Assembly: GCF_003112535.1 (NCBI RefSeq)
Contig: NZ_BEWA01000002.1
Location: forward strand, 1 to 64,000
Origin: Streptomyces rishiriensis
GTDB taxonomy: Bacteria; Actinomycetota; Actinomycetes; Streptomycetales; Streptomycetaceae
Reading direction: 5' to 3'
DNA: 64,000 nucleotides
In this document: positions 24,259 to 33,324 of the stretch, piece by piece
Layout of the letters: every line of letters begins with the position of its first letter
Position numbering within the stretch: the first letter of the stretch is position 1
Position numbers and translations under genes: made by a program
Notes under the pieces: model-generated
Told to the model about the DNA's origin: nothing
The model's input: only the letters and a program-made list of their open reading frames with translations
Database searches by the model: none

Positions 24259-26157
24259 TCAGAGCGCGGAGGGGCCTTCGTGCTGCAGCGCCCTGTCGTA
24301 CCTGGTCAGAATCATCATCTCGTTCTGGACGGCGGCCGACTGGGCCGGGTCCGTGTGGCCGAGGCGGGTCAGCGTGCTCTGCAGCTCCGTGAGCCGCCGG
24401 TTGACGGCCCGGCGGCGGACGGTCACGAGCTGCTCGCCCGCGTAGTTCTCGTCGACGGTGCGGCGCATGATCGCCTCGACCGCGAGTTCGGTCACCATCG
24501 CCCGTACCGTGTCGTCGGGCGCGGCCTCCCGGACCCGTACGAGGTACTCCGGGCCGTCCTTGACGCCCCACTCGGCGCCGCCCGCGTCCATGATGGCCTG
24601 GCGTACGGCGGCGTAGGGGGCCGCGGTGAACTCGTCGACGCCGTACGCGTCGAAGGCCGGGGACACCAGTTCGGGGCGCTGCAGGGCGAGTTTGAGCAGC
24701 TCGCGCTCGGTGGCGTAGACGGCGTTGCGCAGGTTGAGGGCGGGGCCGCCGGCGGCGGACCGTGGGGCGGCGTCGTAGGGCTGGGGGCCGCGGCCGGCCG
24801 GCGCGGGGCCCTTGCCGCCGCGGTCGCGGGCCCAACGGGCCAGCTGGGCGACGCGCTTGACGACGAACTGGGTGTCCAGGATGCCGAGCATGCCGGCGAG
24901 CTGGACGGCGACCTCGTGCTGGGCCCCGCTGTTCTTGATGCGGGCGACGATCGGCGCCGCCTCGTCGAGGGCGGCGGCCCGGCCCGCCGGGGTGTCGAGG
25001 TCGTAGCGCACGACGATCTGGCGGAGCGCGAACTCGAAGAGGGGGGTGCGGGGCTCGACGAGATCGGCGACGGCCTCGTCGCCCTTGGCGAGACGCAGGT
25101 CGCAGGGGTCCATGTTGTCCGGCGCGATGGCGATGTACGTCTCGGCGGCGAACTTCTGGTCGTCCTCGAAGGCGCGCAGGGCCGCCTTCTGGCCGGCCGC
25201 GTCGCCGTCGAAGGTGAAGATGACGCGGGCGCTGCCGTTGTCCATCAGCAGCCGGCGCAGGATCTTGATGTGGTCGCCGCCGAAGGCCGTGCCGCAGGTC
25301 GCGATGGCGGTGGTGACGCCCGCGAGATGGCAGGCCATGACGTCGGTGTACCCCTCGACGACGACCGCGCGGGACGACTTGGCGATGTCCTTCTTCGCGA
25401 GGTCGATGCCGTAGAGGACCTGGGACTTCCGGTAGATCGCGGTGTCGGGGGTGTTGAGGTACTTCGGGCCGTTGTCGGTCTCGTAGAGCTTGCGCGCGCC
25501 GAAGCCGACGACCTCGCCGCCGATGTCGCGGATGGGCCACATCAGACGGCCCCGGAAGCGGTCGATGGGCCCGCGCCGGCCTTCCTGGGCGAGCCCGGAC
25601 AGGAGGATCTCCTTGTCGGAGAAGCCCTTGCCGCGCAGGAAGCGGGTGAGGTGGTCCCAGCCCTGGGGGCTGTAGCCGACGCCGAAGTGGACGGCGGCGG
25701 CCTGGTCGAAGCCGCGTTCGGCGAGGAAGATCCGGCCGGTGTCGGCCTCGGGGCTGACCGCGAGCTGTTCGGCGTACCAGTCGGCGGCGACCTTGTGGGC
25801 CTCGACCAGGCGGATGCGTTCGCCGCGCTGGTGGGCGGGGTTGTAGCCGCCCTCCTCGTAGCGCAGGGTGATGCCGGCCTGGGCGGCGAGGCGCTCGACC
25901 GACTCGGAGAAGGTGAGGTGGTCGACCTTCATCACGAACGTGATGGTGTCGCCGCCCTCCTGGCAGCCGAAGCAGTGGAAGAGCCCCTTGCTCGGGCTGA
26001 CCTGGAAGGACGGGGACTTCTCGTCGTGGAAGGGGCACAGGCCCTTGAGGTTGCCGCCGCCCGCGTTGCGCAGCTGGAGGTACTCGGACACCACGGCGTC
26101 GATCGGGACCGCGTCCCGAACAGCCTTCACGTCCTCGTCGTTGATCCGTCCTGCCAC
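24259..26157 (-). CDS. dnaG: DNA primase DnaG
   Basis: 632 residues. The CHC2 zinc ribbon uses C41, H44, C62 and C65 (CPFHDEKSPSF, FHCFGC). The Toprim catalytic core has VVEGYTDVMACHLAG and the acidic FDGDAAGQKA that binds metal. The C-terminal region is the helicase-interacting domain. It makes RNA primers at the replication fork. The GTG start at 26157 gives the expected MAGRINDEDV N-terminus. The next gene downstream on the same strand is hrdA, echoing the primase-sigma neighbourhood seen in many bacteria. Confidence 0.95.
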   Translation of the reverse strand: MAGRINDEDVKAVRDAVPIDAVVSEYLQLRNAGGGNLKGLCPFHDEKSPSFQVSPSKGLFHCFGCQEGGDTITFVMKVDHLTFSESVERLAAQAGITLRYEEGGYNPAHQRGERIRLVEAHKVAADWYAEQLAVSPEADTGRIFLAERGFDQAAAVHFGVGYSPQGWDHLTRFLRGKGFSDKEILLSGLAQEGRRGPIDRFRGRLMWPIRDIGGEVVGFGARKLYETDNGPKYLNTPDTAIYRKSQVLYGIDLAKKDIAKSSRAVVVEGYTDVMACHLAGVTTAIATCGTAFGGDHIKILRRLLMDNGSARVIFTFDGDAAGQKAALRAFEDDQKFAAETYIAIAPDNMDPCDLRLAKGDEAVADLVEPRTPLFEFALRQIVVRYDLDTPAGRAAALDEAAPIVARIKNSGAQHEVAVQLAGMLGILDTQFVVKRVAQLARWARDRGGKGPAPAGRGPQPYDAAPRSAAGGPALNLRNAVYATERELLKLALQRPELVSPAFDAYGVDEFTAAPYAAVRQAIMDAGGAEWGVKDGPEYLVRVREAAPDDTVRAMVTELAVEAIMRRTVDENYAGEQLVTVRRRAVNRRLTELQSTLTRLGHTDPAQSAAVQNEMMILTRYDRALQHEGPSAL

Positions 26158-26291
26158 GTGGTGATTCTACGGGGGTGCGCCGACATCTCCGGCGAGCGGT
26201 GCGCGGGCGCGGGCCGTGACCGGTGCGGTCGCGCCGCGCGGACGCGACCTGCCGCACACGGCCCGCGCCGGGCGGGCGTGGACGCCAGGGT

Positions 26292-26385
26292 CTGTCGTTC
26301 GGATCAGGTCGCGGGGCATCGGCGGGGCCTGTCGATGCCGGTGCGCGCGCCGGCCCCCGCGTCTGCGGGGTGATCCAAACGACAG
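26292..26385. mobile_element. MITE-like element with 15-base inverted ends
   Basis: CTGTCGTTCGGATCA at 26292-26306 and TGATCCAAACGACAG at 26371-26385 are inverted copies with one mismatch, enclosing 64 GC-rich bases with no coding capacity. Ends of this type (gtcgtt(c/t)ggatca) are, from memory, frequent at streptomycete insertion sequences, so this is probably a non-autonomous derivative. Its right end lies three bases from the stop codon of the adjacent FAD reductase. No clear target duplication is visible. Confidence 0.5.
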
Positions 26386-26388
26386 CCG

Positions 26389-27654
26389 CTAGGAGCCGAG
26401 GCTCTCCAGCGGCACATGGGGGTCGGCCAGGGCCTCGGTGTCCACGGCGGTCCGTGACGCGATCAGCTTCTGGATCGGCTCTGTGACGTCCCACACGTTC
26501 ACGTTCATGCCGGCCAGGACGCGGCCCTCCTTGACCCAGAACGCGATGAACTCCCGCTTTCCCGCGTCGCCGCGGATCACCACTTGGTCGTACGACCCCG
26601 GCGGGGCCCAGCCGCTGTACTCCATGCCCAGGTCGTACTGGTCGGAGAAGAAGTAGGGCACGCGGTCGTACGCGACGGCCTTGCCGAGCATCGCGCGGGC
26701 GGCCGCCGGGCCGCCGTTGAGGGCGTTGGCCCAGTGCTCCACCCGCAGCCGGGTGTCGAAGAGGCCGTGCGGGAAGGACGCGACGTCGCCGGCCGCGTAG
26801 ACGTCCGGGTCGGAGGTGCGCAGCGACGCGTCGACCGCCACGCCGCCGCCGTGGGCGCGGTCGGCCAGCTCCAGACCCGCCGCCTCCGCGAGCGCGGTCC
26901 GCGGGGCCGCGCCGATCGCCGCGAGGACGTCGTGGGCGGGGTGCTCCTCGCCGTCGTCGGTGCGGGCGGCCAGGACCATGCCGTCCTGGCCGACGATCTC
27001 GGTGAGCCGGGCGCCGAAGTGGAAGCGGACGCCGTGGTCGCGGTGCAGGTCGGCGAAGAGCGTGCCGAGCTCCGGGCCGAGCACGCCGTGCAACGGGGTG
27101 GGCTCCGGTTCGACGACGGTGACCTCCGCGCCGTACTCGCGGGCCGCGGCCGCGACCTCCAGGCCGATCCAGCCGCCGCCGGCGATCACCAGGTGGCCGT
27201 TGTCGCGGCCGAGGGCGGTCAGGACGCCCTTGAGGCGCTCGGCGTGCGCGAGCCGGCGCAGATGGTGCACGCCCGCGAGGTCGGTGCCGGGGACGTCCAG
27301 CCGGCGGGGTTCGGCGCCGGTGGCGAGGAGCAGTTTGTCGTAGTGGGCGAGCGTGCCGTCGTCGCCGAAGCGGACGGTCTTCGCGGCGCGGTCGATCGCG
27401 TCGACGGTCTGCCCGAGGTGCAGCTCGATGTCGTTCTGCGCGTACCAGGCGGGCTCGTGCACGAAGACGCTCTCGCGCGTGTCCTTGCCGAGCAGGTACC
27501 CCTTGGACAGCGGCGGCCGCTCGTAGGGGTGGTCGCGTTCGTCGCAGATCAGTATCACGCGGCCGGTGAAGCCCTCCGCCCGCAGCGTCTCCGCCGCCTT
27601 GGCGCCGGCCAGGCCTCCTCCGACGATGACGAATGTCTGATCCGCGTCGACCAC
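26389..27654 (-). CDS. FAD-dependent NAD(P)H oxidoreductase, ferredoxin-reductase-like
   Basis: 421 residues. The N-terminal FAD-binding motif is TFVIVGGGLAGAKAAETL, the central NAD(P)H motif VIAGGGWIGLEVAAAA, and the FAD-ribityl motif DVYAAGDVASFPHGLF. The C-terminal domain (EYSGWAPPGSYDQVVIRGD) is like that of rubredoxin/ferredoxin and putidaredoxin reductases. It should pass electrons from NAD(P)H to a small iron-sulfur partner not encoded nearby. The GTG at 27654 has TAGGAGG six to seven bases upstream. The 3' end abuts the MITE-like element, so the last residues may have been altered by insertion. The physiological partner is unknown. Confidence 0.85.
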   Translation of the reverse strand: MVDADQTFVIVGGGLAGAKAAETLRAEGFTGRVILICDERDHPYERPPLSKGYLLGKDTRESVFVHEPAWYAQNDIELHLGQTVDAIDRAAKTVRFGDDGTLAHYDKLLLATGAEPRRLDVPGTDLAGVHHLRRLAHAERLKGVLTALGRDNGHLVIAGGGWIGLEVAAAAREYGAEVTVVEPEPTPLHGVLGPELGTLFADLHRDHGVRFHFGARLTEIVGQDGMVLAARTDDGEEHPAHDVLAAIGAAPRTALAEAAGLELADRAHGGGVAVDASLRTSDPDVYAAGDVASFPHGLFDTRLRVEHWANALNGGPAAARAMLGKAVAYDRVPYFFSDQYDLGMEYSGWAPPGSYDQVVIRGDAGKREFIAFWVKEGRVLAGMNVNVWDVTEPIQKLIASRTAVDTEALADPHVPLESLGS

Positions 27655-27859
27655 GTGATGCCTCCTACCCGGGGTCTGGGGGGTGTCCCCCAGATGACAC
27701 TGTGCATGCCGCCACATGCGAGCGTCCCGCACGGAGCGTGATGGGGGAAGGGGGACGTGCCCGATCAAGGCGCGCGGGCGCTCGTTCGGGCCCGTTTGGG
27801 CGCACCGGGCGCGCTCTCGGTCTCATTCGCCCTCCTCCCTCTCCCTCCCCCTCTCCCCT

Positions 27860-29189
<1,330 letters not shown>

Positions 29190-29322
29190 GTCTCGACAGT
29201 AAGCGGCCACGGTGACAATCGGGCGCCGGCCGGCTGCCGGGTGCGCTGTTCCGGCGGCCGGCAGGTCGCGTGCGGCCGCACGCGCGCGTGGCCGAGCCGC
29301 ACGCCGGCCCGGTCCCTCGCCG

Positions 29323-30102
29323 TCAGGCGGCGCTGCTCTCGGCCCCCGCCGCGAGGGCCTGGTCGTAGCGGTGGAGCAGCAGCTCGGCCATCGCCGGGTG
29401 GGTGCCCAGGGGGGCCGACGCGATCCAGGGAGCGGCCTGCGCGCACTCCGTCGCGAAGCGGCCGGGAGCGGTGAAGCAGGAGGCGACCGCCACCCTGTCG
29501 CGGCCCCTCGCCGCCAGCGCGCGGAGCGCCGTCGTGACCGTCGGGGCCGCCGTCGACGCGTAGGCGGGGACGACCGGGACGCCGAGGCGTTCGGCGAGGA
29601 GCTGCGCCGTGCGGCGGGTGTCGACGGCCGAGTCCGGGTCGCGGGAGCCCGCGGCGGCGAGGACGACCGCGCTCGCGGCGCGTTCCGCCCGGGTCATGCC
29701 GGTGCGCCAGCCCGCCTCGACGAGCCGCGCGTGGAGAGCGTCGGCCAGCAGGGGGTGCGGGCCCAGCGGCGCGGCCACGCGCGTGCGTACCCGGGCCGCA
29801 GCCGCCGTCTCGGGGATGTCCCGCTTGACGTGGTGGCCGCGGGCCAGGAGCAGGGGGACCAGGACGGCGTCCGCCGTTTCGTCGGCGTCGAGCTCGGCGA
29901 GGGTGTCCCTCAGCAGCGGCTCGTTCAGCTCGATGTGGCCGAGGCGCACCGGCAGGCCGGGGCGGCGGGCGCGGACGTCGTCCAGGAGGGCGCGGACGGT
30001 GCTCAGCGCACGCGGGTCGCGGCTGCCGTGCGCGACGACGACCAGCGTGGGCCGGCAGGCGCGCCGGCGGGCGTCGAGCTGGACGAGGCTTGGCTGGCTC
30101 AT
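29323..30102 (-). CDS. Sirohydrochlorin chelatase, CbiX/SirB-like
   Basis: 259 residues. The first CbiX motif is [15 protein letters not shown] (catalytic His in AHGS), followed by [15 protein letters not shown] and a second half-repeat [13 protein letters not shown], as in two-domain CbiX chelatases. It inserts ferrous iron into sirohydrochlorin (siroheme) or cobalt (cobalamin). Siroheme is the cofactor of the NirB nitrite reductase encoded at 46579-49182, so a siroheme role fits. The ATG at 30102 follows AGGA about eight bases upstream. Confidence 0.85.
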   Translation of the reverse strand: MSQPSLVQLDARRRACRPTLVVVAHGSRDPRALSTVRALLDDVRARRPGLPVRLGHIELNEPLLRDTLAELDADETADAVLVPLLLARGHHVKRDIPETAAAARVRTRVAAPLGPHPLLADALHARLVEAGWRTGMTRAERAASAVVLAAAGSRDPDSAVDTRRTAQLLAERLGVPVVPAYASTAAPTVTTALRALAARGRDRVAVASCFTAPGRFATECAQAAPWIASAPLGTHPAMAELLLHRYDQALAAGAESSAA

Positions 30103-30262
30103 GCGTCCATCCTGACGGCACGAGGTTGCACCCCCGTTGCCTGACCGTCACGCGTGTTTTCCGGCCGTTCACGGCGGACTCTGCGCCGCTGTGAGGCGCG
30201 GCGCGTGGCACGGGCGCGAACCGGATCACCGCGAGCTGCGTCTTCCGGGCCGAAGAGCCTTT

Positions 30263-30347
30263 CGGCCTGCCCGGCCTGCCCGGCCTGCCGGACCTGTTGG
30301 GCCTCATGGAGCTCTTGGGCCTCTTGGGCCTCTTGGGCCTCTTGGGC
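30263..30347. repeat. Two 9-base minisatellites upstream of the SanA-like gene
   Basis: cggcctgcc occurs three times from 30263, followed by ctcttgggc four times at 30312-30347, in the leader of the SanA-like gene. The second array ends about 40 bases before its ATG. Confidence 0.85.
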
Positions 30348-30388
30348 CTGGACAGGCCGCCCGATCTTTTGAACCTGGGGGACACCGT

Positions 30389-31066
30389 ATGAACATCCGT
30401 CGGCCGCGGTTGCCGCGCACCCGCGCCGGTCGGCGCCGCTGGGTGCAGGCCGTGATGGCCGGGTGCGTGCTGGCGCTGCTGCCGGCCACCTGGCTGTACG
30501 TGTCCACGGCGGGGCGGCTGGGCACGACCGCGGACGCGCCGCGCACCGAGGTCGCCGTGGTGTTCGGCGCCGGGCTGTGGGACGGCGAGCCGTCTCCGTA
30601 TCTCGCGCACCGGCTGGACGCGGCGGCGAAGCTGTACCGCGCGGGGCGGATCGAGGTCGTCCTCGTCACCGGCGACAACAGCCGCGAGGACTACGACGAG
30701 CCCGACGCGATGCGCGCCTATCTCATCCGGCACGGAGTGCCCGACGGGCGGATCGTCAGCGACTTCGCCGGATTCGACACCTGGGACTCGTGCGTGCGCG
30801 CCAAGAAGATCTTCGGCGTCGACAGGGCCGTGCTGATCAGCCAGGGCTTCCACATCCGGCGGGCCGTCGCCCTGTGCGAGGCGGCGGGGGTGGAGTCCTA
30901 CGGCGTCGGGGTCGACGCGAAACACGACGTGACCTGGTACTACGGGGGCGCGCGGGAGATCTTCGCGGCCGGCAAGGCGGCCCTGGACGCGATGTTCGAG
31001 CCGGACCCCCGCTTCCTGGGACCGAAGGAACGAGGCGTGGCCCGAGCGCTCGGCTCCGCCGGGTGA
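30389..31066 (+). CDS. SanA/YdcF-like DUF218 membrane protein
   Basis: 225 residues. One N-terminal membrane segment (VQAVMAGCVLALLPATWLYV) is followed by an extracytoplasmic DUF218 domain with EVAVVFGAGLWDGEPSPYL, the VTGDNS motif and RAVLISQGFHIRRA. It is related to E. coli SanA, implicated in vancomycin exclusion and envelope barrier function. The biochemical activity of the family is not settled. The ATG at 30389 has GGGGG seven bases upstream. It is monocistronic, with repeat-rich DNA on both sides (including gtcatgcc units at about 31160-31195). Confidence 0.85.
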   Translation: MNIRRPRLPRTRAGRRRWVQAVMAGCVLALLPATWLYVSTAGRLGTTADAPRTEVAVVFGAGLWDGEPSPYLAHRLDAAAKLYRAGRIEVVLVTGDNSREDYDEPDAMRAYLIRHGVPDGRIVSDFAGFDTWDSCVRAKKIFGVDRAVLISQGFHIRRAVALCEAAGVESYGVGVDAKHDVTWYYGGAREIFAAGKAALDAMFEPDPRFLGPKERGVARALGSAG

Positions 31067-31210
31067 CCCCGCCTGCCGACCGGCGGGCCCGCCCAGCGGG
31101 CCGGCCGACCGGCGGGTCGGGCCGCGGCCCGCGTCCCGGCCGCCGTGCGCCCGTGCCATCGTGCCGTCATGCCGTCATGCCGTCATGCAGACGTTGCCGC
31201 CGTGCCGCAG

Positions 31211-31978
31211 TCATCGCCCCCGGAACACCGGGGGGCGTTTCTCCAGGAACGCGGTCATTCCCTCCTTCTGGTCGTCGGTCGCGAACAGGGCGTGGAACAC
31301 GCGGCGTTCGTAGCGGATGCCGTCGCGCAGGCCGCTCTCCAGAGCGCGGTCCACGCACTCGCGGGCCGCCCGGACGGCGGTGCGGCCGTACGAGGCGATC
31401 GTCGTCGCCGCCGCCAGCGACTCGGGCAGGACCCGCTCGTCGGGCACCACACGGGAGACCAGGCCGCACGCCTCCGCCTCCCGTGCGTCCATCGTGCGGC
31501 CGGTGAGGACGAGGTCCATCGCCTTGGCCCGGCCGATCAGCCGGGTCAGCCGCTGGGTACCGCCGATGCCCGGGATCACCCCGAGCCCGATCTCCGGCTG
31601 ACCGAACACCGCCGACTCCCCCGCGATCACCAGGTCGCACATCATCGCCAGCTCGCAGCCTCCGCCCAGGGCGACGCCGTTCACGGCCGCGATCTTCGGG
31701 ATGCGCAGATCGGCGAACTCCTCCCACGCGCCGAAGTAGTCCTGCTGCGCCATCTCCACGGCAGTCTTCGCCGCCATCTCCCTGATGTCGGCCCCGGCGG
31801 CGAAGGCCCGCTCCGACCCGGTGACGACGAGGCAGCCGACAGTCGAGTCCCCGTCCAACGGACGGAGCGCTGCCAGGAGTTCGGTGAGCAGCGCCGAGCT
31901 CAGCGCGTTGAGCACGTGCGGGCGGTGCAGGCGTACGGTCACGACCGCGCCCTCGCGTTCCACCTTCAGGTTGTCCAT
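31211..31978 (-). CDS. Enoyl-CoA hydratase/isomerase family protein
   Basis: 255 residues, the standard crotonase length. Oxyanion-hole motifs are RAFAAGADIREMA and GVALGGGCELAMMCDLV; the catalytic region AVFGQPEIGLGVIPGIGGTQ carries both acidic positions of true hydratases. It should hydrate 2-enoyl-CoA in fatty-acid or branched-chain degradation. The ATG at 31978 is preceded immediately by a (cgtctc)6 array, so on the coding strand the ribosome site GGAG lies inside the repeat. The next upstream gene on the strand is the membrane flavoprotein, with about 100 bases between. Confidence 0.9.
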   Translation of the reverse strand: MDNLKVEREGAVVTVRLHRPHVLNALSSALLTELLAALRPLDGDSTVGCLVVTGSERAFAAGADIREMAAKTAVEMAQQDYFGAWEEFADLRIPKIAAVNGVALGGGCELAMMCDLVIAGESAVFGQPEIGLGVIPGIGGTQRLTRLIGRAKAMDLVLTGRTMDAREAEACGLVSRVVPDERVLPESLAAATTIASYGRTAVRAARECVDRALESGLRDGIRYERRVFHALFATDDQKEGMTAFLEKRPPVFRGR

Positions 31979-32014
31979 CGTCTCCGTCTCCGTCTCCGTC
32001 TCCGTCTCCGTCTC
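31979..32014. repeat. Hexanucleotide array forming the ribosome-binding region
   Basis: Six perfect cgtctc units abut the ATG of the enoyl-CoA hydratase gene. On the coding strand they read GAGACG repeated, offering GGAG at 3, 9 and 15 bases from the start codon. The same hexamer class occurs at the dgt stop codon. Confidence 0.95.
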
Positions 32015-32076
32015 CGGCAAGGGCTCCGCCATGGGCTCCGTCATGCGCTCCGTCTCCGTCGCCGTCTTCGACGTCC

Positions 32077-33324
32077 TCACGAGTCCCAGATAGCGCCGTA
32101 CGCCGGGATGCCGCGTCGTTCCAGCCCGTGGACCACCTGCCAGGTCAGCTTCTTGTTGGAGATGCAGATCACGGCCTCCGCGCCGAAGTCGCGGTACGCG
32201 GCGTAGGCGAGCGCGACCATGTCGGGCTTGCCGTCGCGGGAGGTGTCCCAGACGACGGCCTGCGGCTGGACGGCGAGGATCTCGTCGACGAGGGCGTCGC
32301 CGTAGGTCGTGCGGGGATCCCGCGTCGCCCAGACGAGGCGGGAGGGCACCTCGGCGGCCAGCAGATGGGGCAGGCAGGGGCCGATGCCGCTGCCGGTCGC
32401 CACGTACACCACCTTCGTGAACAGGATCTCGATGTTGGCGACGCCGGCGGTGGTGATGCCCTTCGTCCACACCTTCGACGGCAGGTCGTCGATGAAGGAG
32501 CCGGTCCAGTCGCCCGCCCGGGAGATCGTGAGCCGGAAGCCGGACTCGCCGGGGGCCGGGACGTTCGCGAAGGAGTGCCACTCCTTGAGCGGGCTGCGGC
32601 TGATGGCGGTCGAGGAGCCCGCGAACGGGGTCACTCCGTGGTCGAAGCGGGCCAACGCCACGTGCGTGGAAGGGCGTTCGGTGCGGACGTCCACCCGGCG
32701 CAGCCGCAGCCAGGGCAGCGCCACGCTGAACGTCACGAGCGTGAGGACCGCCAGGGACAGGGGGCCCGGAGCCGCCATCAGGGTGTGCGCCCAGAAGAGG
32801 GCGAGGGCGCTCCAGCCGCCGAAGCGGTGGATCCTCTCGAAGGCGTCGTGATGGCGGGCACGGAAGGGGGGCAGCGCCGTTGCGACGATCACCGCGAGGA
32901 GGGCGGTCAGGGTCCAGCTCACGGCCCGCAGGGGCCCGTCGGTCGTCCTCAGGGTCAGCGCCAGGAACCAGGCCGCTCCGGCCAGCGCCCCGCCCACGTG
33001 CAGTCCGCCGAAGTGGTAGACCTTGCCGAGCGTCCAGCGCAGCCGCAGCGGCCAGTGCGTGGGGGCCGAAGTCGCCAGCCGGAAGAGGAGGTTGATGACG
33101 TACTGCTGGCGGATCAGCACGGCCAGCGCGAGGTCGGCGAGGGCGGCGTGGCCCAGGGACCGGTCGGTCAGGGGGCGGCCCGCGTACGCGTATCCCAGGT
33201 TGAGGACGACGACCAGGGCCGCGAGCCGGTTGTGGTGCATCAGCCGGGGGTGTTTGAGCAGGCGGCGCAACATCCCTACGGGAGGCGGAAGTTCGGTCCC
33301 GGTCCGGTTGAGCGAGGTCGTCAC
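32077..33324 (-). CDS. Membrane ferric-reductase-like flavoprotein
   Basis: 415 residues. About six hydrophobic segments in the first half (for example LAALVVVLNLGYAYAG, HVGGALAGAAWFLAL, WTLTALLAVIVATAL) contain spaced histidines (YHFGGLHVGG, RIHRFGGW, FWAHTL) that could bind heme. The cytoplasmic half has a flavin-domain-like segment ending GDWTGSFIDDLP and an NAD(P)H motif VVYVATGSGIGPCLPHLL. The GTG start overlaps the upstream adenylation gene stop (GTGA), so the two are translationally coupled. From memory, fungal TmpA is a membrane flavoprotein functionally linked to the NRPS-like TmpB; this pair has that architecture. Substrate and electron route are unknown. Confidence 0.7.
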   Translation of the reverse strand: MTTSLNRTGTELPPPVGMLRRLLKHPRLMHHNRLAALVVVLNLGYAYAGRPLTDRSLGHAALADLALAVLIRQQYVINLLFRLATSAPTHWPLRLRWTLGKVYHFGGLHVGGALAGAAWFLALTLRTTDGPLRAVSWTLTALLAVIVATALPPFRARHHDAFERIHRFGGWSALALFWAHTLMAAPGPLSLAVLTLVTFSVALPWLRLRRVDVRTERPSTHVALARFDHGVTPFAGSSTAISRSPLKEWHSFANVPAPGESGFRLTISRAGDWTGSFIDDLPSKVWTKGITTAGVANIEILFTKVVYVATGSGIGPCLPHLLAAEVPSRLVWATRDPRTTYGDALVDEILAVQPQAVVWDTSRDGKPDMVALAYAAYRDFGAEAVICISNKKLTWQVVHGLERRGIPAYGAIWDS

